Shown: piece after piece, positions 33,878 to 42,931 of the stretch
Position numbering within the stretch: the first letter of the stretch is position 1
Layout: each line of letters begins with the position of its first letter
NCBI RefSeq assembly: GCF_015500075.1
Contig: NZ_CP045496.1
Span: 3,296,001 to 3,360,000, forward strand
DNA length: 64,000 nucleotides
Direction: 5' to 3'
From: Mesorhizobium sp. INR15
Lineage (GTDB): Bacteria > Pseudomonadota > Alphaproteobacteria > Rhizobiales > Rhizobiaceae
The notes under the pieces: model-generated
The model's database searches: none
What the model saw: only the letters and a program-made list of their open reading frames with translations
Told to the model about the DNA's origin: nothing
Program-made: the position numbers and the translations under genes

Positions 33878-35482
33878 CTACTCAGCGATATCGACGGCGG
33901 CGAAATTCTGCCGGCCGAACGGGTCGAGCACGTAGTTCAGCACGCTCTTGCGCATCGGGATCGCCACCATAGAATGGGCGATCGGCGCCACCGGCACCTC
34001 GACCTTCAGGATTTCCTGCGCCTTAGCGTAGATCGCGGCGCGCTCTTTGGGATCGGCTGCAACACGGCCGTCGCCGAGCAGCTTTTCGAAATCCTTGTCG
34101 CACCAGCGCGAGCGGTTGGAGCCGCCTTTCACGCCGTCACAGGAGAGCAGATAGCTCAGCATGTTGTCGGGATCGCCATTGTCGCTGCTGCCGCCAAGCA
34201 GGAAGGCATCCTGTTCGCCCGCTGCCGTGCGCTTGAGATATTCGCCCCATTCGAAGCTGACGATCTCGGCCTTGACGCCGACGGCGGCCCAGTCGGCCTG
34301 GATCATCTCGGCCATGCGCTTGGCATTGGGGTTGTAGGGGCGCGACACCGGCATTGCCCACAGGCTGATCGACAGGCCGCTTTCATGGCCTGCCTCCTTC
34401 AACAATTTCTTCGCGCCATCGGGATCATAGTCGATGCCGGCGTCTGTGACCGCGCCAAGCTGCGCCGGCGGCACCACGCTGCCGGCTACCGTGCCGGCGC
34501 CGGCATAGACCGCGTCGACGATCGCCTTGCGGTCGATGGCCTTGGCCAGCGCCATGCGCACGCGCACGTCCCCGAGCGGCTGGTGTTCGACATTGAAGCC
34601 GAGGATGCCGATGTTCTGGCCCTTGAGGTCCAGCACGGTGATATCAGGGTCGGCCTTCAAGTCGGCCACGGCACTTGGCGGCGGCGGCGCGGCGACCTGG
34701 CATTCATTGGCCTTGAGGCGCTCGACGCGGGTGGTCGGCTCGGGGGTGACGGCAAACACCAGCGTGTCGATCTTCGGCGCGCCGCGCCAGTAATCCTTGT
34801 TGGCGGCGTAGCGGACCTGGCTGTCGGGCACATAGGCCTCGAGCACGAACGGGCCGGTGCCGACCGGCTGGCTGTCGATCAGCTCCGGCGTGCCGGCGGC
34901 GACCATCTTCTCGGTCTGCTCCAGGGACAGGATGGAGAGATAGTCGAGCGCGATGCCCGGCAGGAAGGTGACATTGGGCGCCGTCAGCGTGAAGCGCACG
35001 GTGTAGTCATCGACCTTGTCTATCTTGTCGATGAGCGTGCCCATGCCCAGTGCGTTGAAGTACTCGTAAGAGCCGCCGCCGAGCTTGTGGTAGGGATTGT
35101 TGGCGTCGCGCTGGCGGTTGAATGTGTAGAGCACGTCATCGGCATTGAAATCGCGCGATGGCGTGAAATGCTCGTTCGACTGGAATTTCACGCCATGGCG
35201 CAGGTGGAATGTGTAGGTCTTGCCGTCGGGCGAGACATCCCAGCTTTCGGCCAGCGCCGGGCCGACCTCGGTCGTTCCCGGCTTGAACTCGACCAGCCGG
35301 TTGAAGATCGTCTTGGCGGCGGCGTCCATGGTGGAGTCGGCAATGCCGATCGCAGGGTTGAAGGTCTCGGGATTGGCTTCCGAGCAGTAGACCAGGGTTT
35401 TCGCCCAGGCTTGTCCACTGACAAGGATCGAGGACGCCAGAAGGGACGAGGCAAGCACTGCGCGCAGAACGGTGGGTTTCAT
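33878..35482 (-). CDS. ABC transporter substrate-binding protein (DppA-like, SBP_bac_5)
   Basis: The 534-residue exported protein has a signal peptide (MKPTVLRAVLASSLLASS, cleavage after about AWA). The mature start reads KTLVYCSEANPETFNPA, the usual DppA opening. Other family blocks are GTGPFVLEAYVPDSQV and DVRVRMALAKAIDR. Relatives bind dipeptides, haem or oligopeptides in the periplasm. ATG 35482 has AGGAG upstream. No permease or ATPase genes accompany it, so it must use a transporter encoded elsewhere. A DauA-like oxidoreductase gene precedes it by 52 bases on the same strand. Confidence 0.92.
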   Translation of the reverse strand: MKPTVLRAVLASSLLASSILVSGQAWAKTLVYCSEANPETFNPAIGIADSTMDAAAKTIFNRLVEFKPGTTEVGPALAESWDVSPDGKTYTFHLRHGVKFQSNEHFTPSRDFNADDVLYTFNRQRDANNPYHKLGGGSYEYFNALGMGTLIDKIDKVDDYTVRFTLTAPNVTFLPGIALDYLSILSLEQTEKMVAAGTPELIDSQPVGTGPFVLEAYVPDSQVRYAANKDYWRGAPKIDTLVFAVTPEPTTRVERLKANECQVAAPPPPSAVADLKADPDITVLDLKGQNIGILGFNVEHQPLGDVRVRMALAKAIDRKAIVDAVYAGAGTVAGSVVPPAQLGAVTDAGIDYDPDGAKKLLKEAGHESGLSISLWAMPVSRPYNPNAKRMAEMIQADWAAVGVKAEIVSFEWGEYLKRTAAGEQDAFLLGGSSDNGDPDNMLSYLLSCDGVKGGSNRSRWCDKDFEKLLGDGRVAADPKERAAIYAKAQEILKVEVPVAPIAHSMVAIPMRKSVLNYVLDPFGRQNFAAVDIAE

Positions 35483-35534
35483 CGCAAACGCTCCTGTTGA
35501 CACGTGACGGGTTGAGGAGAAGGGCAGGCTGAAT

Positions 35535-36665
35535 TCATGACGCTGCCTCGGTGAGGAAGCGGTCGGGAGCGAGTGCCGCCGTGGTGACGCCGAGAGCCGC
35601 GAGATCGTGCGGCAGCGTCTCGCCGCGCATCAGCGCCGAACCCAGCCGCGCCAGCGTCAGCGACACCTGGAAACCATAGCCGCCCTGGCCGCCGAGCCAG
35701 AAAAAGCCGGGCAGGCGGGGGTCGAAACCAACGACCGGGGTGCGGTCGGGCGAGAAGGTGCGCAGGCCGGCCCAGGGTGTCGACGGGCGGCCGATGCGCA
35801 TCGACGTCGCCCGCTCGATGCGGTCGACGCCGATGGCGACGTCGATATCCTCGGGATAGGCGTCGCAAGGTTCGGAATCGGCCTCGTCGGCCAGCGAGCC
35901 GATCAGCCGGCCGGCATCCGGCTTGAAGTAGAATTGCTCGTGCAGGTCGACCACCAGCGGCCACGTGCCGATGTCGGCGCCGGCGGGCGGATCGAACAGG
36001 AAGGCGGTGCGCCGCTTGGGCCTGAAGCCGAGGCCGGAGAGACCCGCGAGCCCCGCTATGACATCAACCCAGGCGCCGGCCGCGTTGACGACGATGTCGG
36101 CATGATGCACGCCGGCACTGGTGGTGACGCGAAAGCCGTTTTCCGTTCGGAAAATCTCACGCACTTCTTCGCTGGTGCGGACGGTGCCGCCGCCGGCCTT
36201 CAGAGCGGAGGCCGAAGCCTCCAGCATCTTGGCCGCGTCGACATCGAGAGCGCCGGGCTCATGGACGGCGCCGCAAGTGCCTTCGGCAGGAATGACCGGC
36301 ACCAGCGCGATGACTTCCGCCGCCGACAGCCGGCGCACGCTCGGCACCAATGCCTGCAGTTCTGAGGCCATGCGGTCTATGGCGGCATCGTCATCGGCGC
36401 CGCCGAGATGCAGGGCGCCGCGCCGGTGCGCAACGAAGCCGCCGTCGACGATCGCCTGCCGGCTTGCCTGCGACAGCGCCCGGACCAGCGCATTGCCATA
36501 GGTCTCGGAAAACAGCGCCGCCGAGCGGCCGCTGGCGTGATAGCCAAGATGCGGCTCGCGCTCAAGCACGGTGACCGAAGCCCAGGATTGAACAGCGGCA
36601 GCCAGCGAGAGGCCGGCAATGCCACCGCCGATGACGACGATCTTGGTGGGAGAATTCGACTGCAT
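35535..36665 (-). CDS. FAD-dependent oxidoreductase (DAO superfamily, DauA-like)
   Basis: The 376-residue flavoprotein has VVIGGGIAGLSLAAA at the N-terminus and LEREPHLGYHASGRSAALF near 35. The HxSGRSAA motif is typical of D-arginine dehydrogenase-like (DauA) enzymes. NAAGAWVD and WLGGQGGYGFQ appear later. It probably deaminates D-amino acids or oxidises secondary amines. ATG 36665 is the start. It precedes the DppA-like gene, and its LysR-type neighbour is encoded upstream on the same strand. Together with the beta-lactamase-fold hydrolase this forms a possible D-amino-acid/peptide scavenging unit. Confidence 0.87.
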   Translation of the reverse strand: MQSNSPTKIVVIGGGIAGLSLAAAVQSWASVTVLEREPHLGYHASGRSAALFSETYGNALVRALSQASRQAIVDGGFVAHRRGALHLGGADDDAAIDRMASELQALVPSVRRLSAAEVIALVPVIPAEGTCGAVHEPGALDVDAAKMLEASASALKAGGGTVRTSEEVREIFRTENGFRVTTSAGVHHADIVVNAAGAWVDVIAGLAGLSGLGFRPKRRTAFLFDPPAGADIGTWPLVVDLHEQFYFKPDAGRLIGSLADEADSEPCDAYPEDIDVAIGVDRIERATSMRIGRPSTPWAGLRTFSPDRTPVVGFDPRLPGFFWLGGQGGYGFQVSLTLARLGSALMRGETLPHDLAALGVTTAALAPDRFLTEAAS

Positions 36666-36758
36666 CGGCCAGTCGTAAAAATGTTTTCGTATACAGTCAA
36701 TATTTAGCGGATAAGAAAATTGTTAGCATTGCCGCGATCTAGCAATTGCTGGCGGGCG

Positions 36759-37652
36759 CTACGCCATCGCTCCCGCATCCAGCAGCCATTGCCGCACGGC
36801 CTGTGTCGGCTCGGGGTGCCGCTGCTTGCGGGGCACCACGACGTAAAAGTCCTGGGTGCCGCGCATTTCGGCGCGGACTGGCTGGACCAGCCGGCCGGCG
36901 GCGAGATCGGCGGCGACGAGAAAGCGGCTGGCCAGCGCTATGCCCTGGCCGGCGAGTGCCGCGTCGATGGCCAGGCTGGTCTGATTGAAGCGCATGCGCT
37001 TCAGCTCGGCCGTCATCCTCAGGCCGACCGCCTTCTCCATGAATTCCGGCCACAGATTGTGCGCGTCGTGCAGGAGGACGTGATGCTGGATTTCGCTTGC
37101 CGGGATTTCGTTGACGCCCGGAGGCAGCAGGGCCGGGCCGCAGACGGCGATGATCTGCTGCGGAAACAGCAGGTCGACGATCAGGCCGGCGCCGAAGGGC
37201 GGGCGGCCTTGCCGCACGGCGATATCGACGCCGTCGGCCTGAAAGCTCGACAGGCTTTCGCTGGCCAGCACCCTGAGGTCGACCAGCGGGTTGTGCGCCA
37301 TGAAATCCTGCAGCCGCGGGATCAGCCATTTGGTGGCGAAGCTTGGGGTGACGCTGATCGTCAGCCGCGCTGGCTCCGGGCGCAGCAGCAAGGTCGCCTC
37401 GGAGATCAGGTCGAAGGCGCGGCGGATGTTGGGCATATAGGCGCGGCCCTGATCGGTCAGCGCCAGGCCGCGCGGCAGCCGCTCGAACAGCTTGGTGCCG
37501 AGATCGGCCTCCAGTCCACGGATATGCTGGGCCACCGCGCCCTGGGTGACGTTCAGTTCCTCGGCGGCGACGCGGAAGTTGAGATGGCGCGCGGCGGCTT
37601 CGAAGGCGCGCAAGGCGTTCAACGGCGGCAGGCTGAGGAAGGCTTCGGGCAT
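36759..37652 (-). CDS. LysR family transcriptional regulator (GcvA-like)
   Basis: 297 residues with the LysR helix-turn-helix LRAFEAAARHLNFRVAAEEL, then NVTQGAVAQHIRGLEADLG, and a substrate-binding effector domain (from about 95). The segment SVTPSFATKWLIPRL is typical of the GcvA subgroup. It diverges from an SDR gene (128-base gap) and is followed by the DauA-like gene on the same strand. Either could be its target. The effector is unknown. Confidence 0.92.
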   Translation of the reverse strand: MPEAFLSLPPLNALRAFEAAARHLNFRVAAEELNVTQGAVAQHIRGLEADLGTKLFERLPRGLALTDQGRAYMPNIRRAFDLISEATLLLRPEPARLTISVTPSFATKWLIPRLQDFMAHNPLVDLRVLASESLSSFQADGVDIAVRQGRPPFGAGLIVDLLFPQQIIAVCGPALLPPGVNEIPASEIQHHVLLHDAHNLWPEFMEKAVGLRMTAELKRMRFNQTSLAIDAALAGQGIALASRFLVAADLAAGRLVQPVRAEMRGTQDFYVVVPRKQRHPEPTQAVRQWLLDAGAMA

Positions 37653-37780
37653 GCAGTAGTTTTTCTACAGGTTGATTTCAGGCTTTCTGGTTCGAACCGC
37701 CCGAGAAAACCAGCTATATCATTGCCCGAAGCTTGAAGACACTGCTTGCGCGGTTGCGCCAACCCAAGAAGGAAAACCAG

Positions 37781-38488
37781 ATGAGTGTAGAAAAAGTGGC
37801 TGTTGTCACCGCCGGCGGCAGCGGCATGGGTGCGGCCGCGGCCAAGCGTCTGGCCAGCGACGGCTTCAAGGTCGCCATCCTGTCTTCTTCGGGCAAGGGC
37901 GAGGCGCTGGCCAAGGAGCTTGGCGGCATTGGCGTCACCGGCTCCAACCAGTCGAATGAGGATCTGCAGCGGCTGGCCGACCTGACGCTCAAGCAGTGGG
38001 GCCGCATCGACGTGCTGGTCAACAGCGCCGGTCACGGGCCGCGCGCGCCGATCCTGGAGATCACCGACGAGCAGTGGCACACCGGCATCGACGTCTATCT
38101 GATGAACGTCATCCGCCCGACCCGCATCATCGCGCCGCAGATGATCAAGCAGAAGGCCGGCGCCATCATCAACATCTCGACCGCATGGGCCCTCCATCCC
38201 ACCCCGATGTTCCCGACCTCGGCGGTGGCGCGGGCAGGGCTTGCCGCCTACACCAAGATTTTCTCCGACACCTATGCCGCCGACAATGTTCGCATGAACA
38301 ATGTCCTGCCCGGCTGGATCGACAGCCTGCCCGCCACCGAGGAGCGCCGCGACAGCGTGCCGATGCAGCGCTACGGCACCTCGGAGGAAGTCGCCGCCAC
38401 CATCGCCTTCCTCGCTTCGGAAGGCGCCGGCTATATCACCGGCCAGAACATCCGTGTTGACGGCGGTTTGATCCGTTCGGCGATGTGA
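37781..38488 (+). CDS. SDR-fold protein lacking the Tyr-Lys catalytic pair
   Basis: The 235-residue protein has the cofactor motif TAGGSGMG (near 10), NSAG (near 83) and the C-terminal YGTSEEVAATIAFLASEGAG block with ITGQNIRVDGG. In the active-site helix the usual YxxxK reads SAVAR (within FPTSAVARAGL), so Tyr is replaced by Ser and Lys by Arg. It may have a modified mechanism or be a binding protein. ATG 37781 follows AAGGAAAA. It is divergent from the LysR gene, which may regulate it. A hairpin terminator follows. Confidence 0.85.
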   Translation: MSVEKVAVVTAGGSGMGAAAAKRLASDGFKVAILSSSGKGEALAKELGGIGVTGSNQSNEDLQRLADLTLKQWGRIDVLVNSAGHGPRAPILEITDEQWHTGIDVYLMNVIRPTRIIAPQMIKQKAGAIINISTAWALHPTPMFPTSAVARAGLAAYTKIFSDTYAADNVRMNNVLPGWIDSLPATEERRDSVPMQRYGTSEEVAATIAFLASEGAGYITGQNIRVDGGLIRSAM

Positions 38489-38501
38489 GGGATCGGTTCC
38501 T

Positions 38502-38526
38502 GCCTTCTCCCACACGGGGAGAAGGC
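38502..38526. terminator. hairpin between convergent genes
   Basis: GCCTTCTCCC (38502-38511) pairs with GGGAGAAGGC (38517-38526) around a 5-base loop. It lies between the SDR-like gene and the dihaem peroxidase gene, whose stop codons face each other. The core is the same as in family A repeats and the hairpin at 24558. Confidence 0.6.
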
Positions 38527-38538
38527 TAGGGCTGGGCC

Positions 38539-39813
38539 TCAGCGCGCCGGCTTCGCGGCCAATTGATCGGCATCTGTGAGGGTCTGGAGAAAGGCCACGA
38601 TGTCGTCGATCTCGGGGTCGGTCAGCGCCGGCTTGCCGCCGGGTTTCTTGCCGAACGGCGGGTTCTGGTTAATGTTGGCCCAATAAGCCATTGGCAGGTC
38701 ATCATTTTGCCGGATCGCGCCGTTGGCGCCCCTGGAGTACCAACGGCCGGGATCGGTGTCGCGCGTCGCGTAGAAGGCGACCGCGTCGCGCAAGGTATGA
38801 AAATAGCCGTTGTGGAAGAAGGTCTTCCTGAGCGCGACATTGCGCAGCGTCGGGGTGCGGAACAGGCCGCAATATTCGGCCCGGCGCTTGAGGTCGGTGC
38901 GCAGCGGGCCGCATAGGCCGAGATCGAAATAGGCGGGATCGGCATTGGCGGGGACAGCCGGGTTGCGCGGCACGCTGACGCCGAGAAAGCCGAAATCGGT
39001 GAATTGCGGCGGCTCGCCGTCATTGGCCGGCTCGCTCAGATGGCAGCTGGCGCAATTGCCCTTGTTTTCATCCTCGAACAGCGCGCGGCCATGCAATTCC
39101 TGGGCGGAGAGCGTCGCCTTGCCGGCGAGGAAAGCGTCATAGCGGCTGGAGTAGGGGTAGAAGTCGGCGGCGCTCTGCTCGAACGTGCCGAGCGCCTCCA
39201 CGGCGGCGGCGAAGGCGTCGTCCGGCCGGTCGAACACGGCGTAGCCGAACACCGCCCTGAAATCGCCGGAGTAGGGCGCCTTGCGCAAGGCGGCAGCAAC
39301 CTCGCCAGCATCCTTGTTGGCCATTTCGAACGGCGACAGCAGCGGAATCCTCGCCTGATCCTGCCCACGGTCGGCGCGCCCGTCCCAGGTCAGGCCGCCG
39401 GTCGGCCCGTTGTCGACGCTTTCGTCGCCCTCATCATCGGAATCGTGGAAATGCTCGGTGAAGGCCGGCACCGCCTGGAGGTAGCGAAGCGAAGGCACTG
39501 CGCGCAGGCCGGGCTGGTCGCCATGCGGTCCGCCAAGCTCGACGGGTGCCGCCGATGCCGGACCAAAGGCGTGACGCGGATCATGGCACGATGAGCAGGA
39601 TTGCTGGCCGGAGGCCGACAGCGACGGGTCGAAGAACAGCTCGCGGCCGAGCGCGGTGAGAGCGGCGGCCCTGGTGTAAGCGTCGGCACGCGACATCGGG
39701 CCAGGATGGACGCTGTCCAAGCCCGCCGTTTTCGCGGGCACGGCCGCCGCGAGGCCAGATGCCGATGCCACGGCGATCGCGATCGCCCGGCTTTTCCATC
39801 GTCTCGCTGTCAT
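38539..39813 (-). CDS. dihaem cytochrome c peroxidase / MauG family protein
   Basis: About 424 residues with an N-terminal export signal (MTARRWKSRAIAIAVASA). Two haem c attachment motifs are CSSCH (near 104) and CASCH (near 256). Further family segments are LGRELFFDPSLSASG, GRADRGQDQARIPLLSPFEM and FRTPTLRNVALRKTFFHNG. It acts in the periplasm as a peroxidase or as a MauG-like oxidase that modifies another protein. The frame is open to 39948, but ATG 39813 gives the signal peptide. It is divergent from an AcpA-type phosphoesterase gene. Confidence 0.9.
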   Translation of the reverse strand: MTARRWKSRAIAIAVASASGLAAAVPAKTAGLDSVHPGPMSRADAYTRAAALTALGRELFFDPSLSASGQQSCSSCHDPRHAFGPASAAPVELGGPHGDQPGLRAVPSLRYLQAVPAFTEHFHDSDDEGDESVDNGPTGGLTWDGRADRGQDQARIPLLSPFEMANKDAGEVAAALRKAPYSGDFRAVFGYAVFDRPDDAFAAAVEALGTFEQSAADFYPYSSRYDAFLAGKATLSAQELHGRALFEDENKGNCASCHLSEPANDGEPPQFTDFGFLGVSVPRNPAVPANADPAYFDLGLCGPLRTDLKRRAEYCGLFRTPTLRNVALRKTFFHNGYFHTLRDAVAFYATRDTDPGRWYSRGANGAIRQNDDLPMAYWANINQNPPFGKKPGGKPALTDPEIDDIVAFLQTLTDADQLAAKPAR

Positions 39814-39910
39814 GCGGTTCGCCCGGTTTTCGCTTCGGCAGTAAGAACGCACTGCAACGGATTGATGACCGGCCCGCCCGCTCACGCAACCGTGTTCGCC
39901 TGCAAGGCAA

Positions 39911-39928
39911 TTGTCACAAAGGTGACAA
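39911..39928. promoter_or_regulatory. inverted repeat in divergent promoter region
   Basis: TTGTCAC-AAAG-GTGACAA has 7-base arms around four bases. It lies 98 bases upstream of the dihaem protein's start and 85 bases upstream of the phosphoesterase start. The geometry resembles a CRP/FNR-type operator, but it fits neither consensus well. Confidence 0.4.
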
Positions 39929-40012
39929 GGCATGGACGTTAGCTGCATTGATGGCTCGTCGCCCCCGCGCCATCATCGCCCTCCAGCCACAGTCAAGCCA
40001 CGAGGTCTTCCC

Positions 40013-41548
40013 ATGACGAGGCTCAAGCTCCTCACATCCTTCTGCCTGGCCGGTTCGGCCCTGGCCCCTTTCTCCACGGCGGTCGCGGCACCCCCCGGCT
40101 ATGACAAGATCGAGACGGTCGTCGTCATCTACGCCGAGAACCGCAGCTTCGATAATCTCTATGGCGGCTTCCCCGGCGCCAACGGCGTGTCGAACCTGAC
40201 GGCAGACCAGACGCGCCAGCTGGACCGCGACGGCCAGCCGCTTGCCGAATTGCCGCCCGCCTGGGGCGGCCTGACCGCCAAGGGCGTGACGCCGCCGGTG
40301 ACCGAGGCGCAGTCGGCGCATCTCGCCAATGCGAGCTTTGCCATCGACGATCCCAAAGGTTTCAACGAGAAGACCAACGTCATCACGCGCGATCTCTGGC
40401 ATCGCTTTTACCAGGAGCAGATGCAGATCGACGGCGGCAAGAACGACAAGTTCGTCGCCTGGGCCGATTCCGGCGGCCTTGTCATGGGCCACTATGATGG
40501 TTCCGGCCTGCCGATGTGGGCGGTGGCGCAAAAATATGTGCTGGCCGACAATTTCTTCCAGGGTGCCTTCGGCGGCTCCTTCCTCAACCATTTCCAGCTC
40601 GCCTGCGCCTGCGTGCCAGTCTATCCAAACGCCGACAACAGCCCGGTAAAGGGCCAGATCGCTGTCGTGGAAGCCGATGGCACGACGCTGAAAGTGGCCG
40701 ACACCTCACCGGCTTCCGCGCTTGTCGGGGCGCCGAAATTCGTCAATGACGGCGCCATCACCCCCGACTTCCACGCCGTGAACACCATGCAACCGCCCTA
40801 TCAGCCGAGCAACAACAAGCCGGCCGAAGGTGGCGACAAGGCGTTTGCCGATCCGTCGGTGGCGAGCACGCTGCCACCGCAGCATGACGTGACCATCGGC
40901 GACCTGTTGTCGTTGAAGAGCATCGGCTGGGCCTGGTACGCAGGCGCCTGGCAGGCGGCACTCGACGGCAAGAACGCGACACCGGTGCCGAACTTCCAGT
41001 TCCACCACCAGCCCTACAATTACTTCGCCGCCTATGCGCCGGGCACGGCTGCCCGCGCCGAGCACCTGCGGGACGGCGGCCTCGACGGCGCTGCCTTCAT
41101 CGGCGATATCGACAGCGGCAAGCTGCCGGCGGTGAGCTTCTACAAGCCGCAAGGCAATCTCAACGAACATGGCGGCTATGCCGATGTCGCGAGCGGCGAC
41201 CAGCACCTCGCCGACATCGTTTCGCATCTGGAGAAAAGCCCGCAATGGGGCCACATGCTGGTCGTCGTCACCTATGACGAAAACGGCGGCTTCTGGGATC
41301 ATGCCGCGCCGCCCAAGGCGGATCGCTGGGGCCCGGGCAACCGCATCCCGGCCTTCATCATCTCGCCTTATGCGAAGATGGGGACAGTCGATCACACGCA
41401 ATATGACACGGCGTCGATCCTGCGCTTCATCACGGCGCGCTACGACCTGCCGGTTCTCTCCGGCATCGTCGCCCGCGACAAGGCCCTGCGCGACAACAGC
41501 CAGCCGCCGATGGGCGATCTCTCAGCCGCGCTCGATCTCGGCCGGTAG
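40013..41548 (+). CDS. exported phosphoesterase (AcpA / phospholipase C family, PF04185-like)
   Basis: A 511-residue protein with a signal peptide (MTRLKLLTSFCLAGSALA). The catalytic opening VVVIYAENRSFDNLYGGFPG has the conserved ENRSFD with its metal-binding Asn/Glu region. Later motifs are HDVTIGDLL, WAWYAGAW, VVVTYDENGGFWDHAAPP and RIPAFIISPYAKMG. These belong to bacterial acid phosphatases and phospholipases C. ATG 40013 follows CGAGGTC. It should act in the periplasm on phosphate monoesters or phospholipids. It diverges from the MauG-like gene; whether they are functionally linked is unknown. Confidence 0.9.
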   Translation: MTRLKLLTSFCLAGSALAPFSTAVAAPPGYDKIETVVVIYAENRSFDNLYGGFPGANGVSNLTADQTRQLDRDGQPLAELPPAWGGLTAKGVTPPVTEAQSAHLANASFAIDDPKGFNEKTNVITRDLWHRFYQEQMQIDGGKNDKFVAWADSGGLVMGHYDGSGLPMWAVAQKYVLADNFFQGAFGGSFLNHFQLACACVPVYPNADNSPVKGQIAVVEADGTTLKVADTSPASALVGAPKFVNDGAITPDFHAVNTMQPPYQPSNNKPAEGGDKAFADPSVASTLPPQHDVTIGDLLSLKSIGWAWYAGAWQAALDGKNATPVPNFQFHHQPYNYFAAYAPGTAARAEHLRDGGLDGAAFIGDIDSGKLPAVSFYKPQGNLNEHGGYADVASGDQHLADIVSHLEKSPQWGHMLVVVTYDENGGFWDHAAPPKADRWGPGNRIPAFIISPYAKMGTVDHTQYDTASILRFITARYDLPVLSGIVARDKALRDNSQPPMGDLSAALDLGR

Positions 41549-41600
41549 GGGATAGATTATTTTGCCGCCGTGTCGCCATGGCGCGGCGGCAATCGTCCTG

Positions 41601-41645
41601 TATGTCCCAGAAGCCGTTGCGCACCTTCGGTCGGAACGCTGATGG
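41601..41645 (-). repeat. strongly diverged family C hairpin repeat
   Basis: TATGTCCCAGAAGCCGTTGC followed by GCACCTTCGGTCGGAACGC parallels the complement of the family C unit (CCAAAACCGCTGCGCACTTTTGGGCGACATG) at roughly three quarters of positions. It lies between the phosphoesterase and DUF922 genes. Confidence 0.35.
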
Positions 41646-41666
41646 CCTGCTTCCCGGCGGCAGGGA

Positions 41667-42269
41667 TCAGGGGCCGGTCGCTAGCGCGAAAACCAATTTC
41701 TGCAGATTGCCGCCCGGGCCGAATTCGACGCGATCGAAATCGCGGCTCGCCTGCACGCGTGCCTTGGAAATAGCGTCCAGGCGCTTGACCACCTCGTCCC
41801 TTATCTTGCTGCATTTGGGATCGTCGGGGACGGTCAGGCCGATCGTCGCCACCTCGATGTCATGGGCCATCTGGATCATGCTGGCGCCATGCACCTTCTC
41901 GTGGGCGCTGACGCCGGCGATGAAAATCTCCCAGTTCTTCTGAACCGCCGGCGGCAGCGGCGTGGAAGGACTGGGCAAGGTGTAGGTGATGGTGAGCTTC
42001 GGCCGCGCCGATGCGAGCACGCAGTCCTTGCCCTTGGGCTTGTAATCCCTGACCCAGGTCAGTTTGAAATTGGTATATGCGATGGTGCGCGTTTTGGCGC
42101 CGCGGATCAGCGGCCCATTCTCGCCAATCGATTGGTAGAGCTGCGGCCCGGACTGGCCTGAAATCGCATAGGTTTCGACCTTCTCGACCGGCTTCCACGC
42201 GGCGTGGGCAACGACCGGCGCGGCCACGAGGGCGGCCATCAGCGAAAACAATCGGACATATGCACGCAA
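41667..42269 (-). CDS. DUF922 family predicted secreted zinc-dependent protease
   Basis: About 200 residues with a signal peptide (MRAYVRLFSLMAALVAAP, cleavage after about AHA). An HEKVHG motif near residue 127 fits the HExxH-like zinc site of DUF922 proteins. The mature N-terminus (WKPVEKVETYAISGQSGPQLYQSI) is typical of that family. TTG 42269 is chosen because GGAGAG precedes it by about five bases and it supplies the signal peptide; ATG 42239 is the alternative. It converges with the phosphoesterase gene and diverges from a small secreted protein. Confidence 0.82.
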   Translation of the reverse strand: MRAYVRLFSLMAALVAAPVVAHAAWKPVEKVETYAISGQSGPQLYQSIGENGPLIRGAKTRTIAYTNFKLTWVRDYKPKGKDCVLASARPKLTITYTLPSPSTPLPPAVQKNWEIFIAGVSAHEKVHGASMIQMAHDIEVATIGLTVPDDPKCSKIRDEVVKRLDAISKARVQASRDFDRVEFGPGGNLQKLVFALATGP

Positions 42270-42399
42270 CGCTACTCTCCGCGACCGGCCATCAAAGCCC
42301 AAACACCACTGCCGCGACAGGTAATGCCACCAGGCTGTTTGTTCTATATGCTCCAGACAGATACGACCGCAAATATCTCGATGTCCTAGGGGGGAAGTC

Positions 42400-42903
42400 A
42401 TGGGAATCAACTGGGTTAAGTCAGGCGTTGCCGGTGCCGTCCTGGCACTGCAGGCGGTGCAACCGGTGTTGGCGGCGCCCTGCGGCGGCTGGAGCGCGAA
42501 GATGGAGGAAGACGAGGGCGGCAGCGTGCTGACGGCCTCGGTCTGCGGCGGGCCGAAAGCCGATGCGCACCTGATGCTGGTCTGTTTCGACACGCCGGTG
42601 CTGAGCTACGACCTCGGCGCCAACGGCCAGGAGCCGGAACCCGGCATCAGCGCGTCGTTTGAATTCAAGGCCGGCGGCAAAAGCGTGAAGAAGACGCTCC
42701 AGCTCGAAGCCATGTACAATTATTTCACGCTGACGCTGACCCGCGCCGATCCGCTGCTCGACCTGTTCCGGTCGAAGGGCGAGGTGACCGTCAGCGCGGA
42801 CAAATATGGTGCGAACAGCTTTGCGCTGACCGGCTCGAGCGCGGCAATAGGCAAGGTGCTGGCGCAGTGCGGCAACGCGAAGGCCGGCGACGACGGCGAT
42901 TGA
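42400..42903 (+). CDS. hypothetical exported protein, 167 aa
   Basis: A signal peptide (MGINWVKSGVAGAVLALQ, cleavage after about LAA) precedes a small beta-rich domain with four cysteines: CGGW, VCGG, LVCFD and AQCG. They may form two disulfides. ATG 42400 follows GGGGGGAAG. No family is recognised. It diverges from the DUF922 protease gene with a 130-base gap and is followed by a family B palindromic repeat. A periplasmic location is likely; function is unknown. Confidence 0.75.
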   Translation: MGINWVKSGVAGAVLALQAVQPVLAAPCGGWSAKMEEDEGGSVLTASVCGGPKADAHLMLVCFDTPVLSYDLGANGQEPEPGISASFEFKAGGKSVKKTLQLEAMYNYFTLTLTRADPLLDLFRSKGEVTVSADKYGANSFALTGSSAAIGKVLAQCGNAKAGDDGD

Positions 42904-42931
42904 GGTGCTGCGCCACGCGGATATCCACGCT

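Noticed and set aside
33743..35500. 585-codon plus-strand frame opposite the DppA-like gene
   Set aside because: It is a high-GC shadow frame; the minus strand has a signal peptide and family motifs.
39911..39928. Pho box for the phosphoesterase
   Set aside because: Pho boxes are direct repeats with 11-base period; this site is an inverted repeat.
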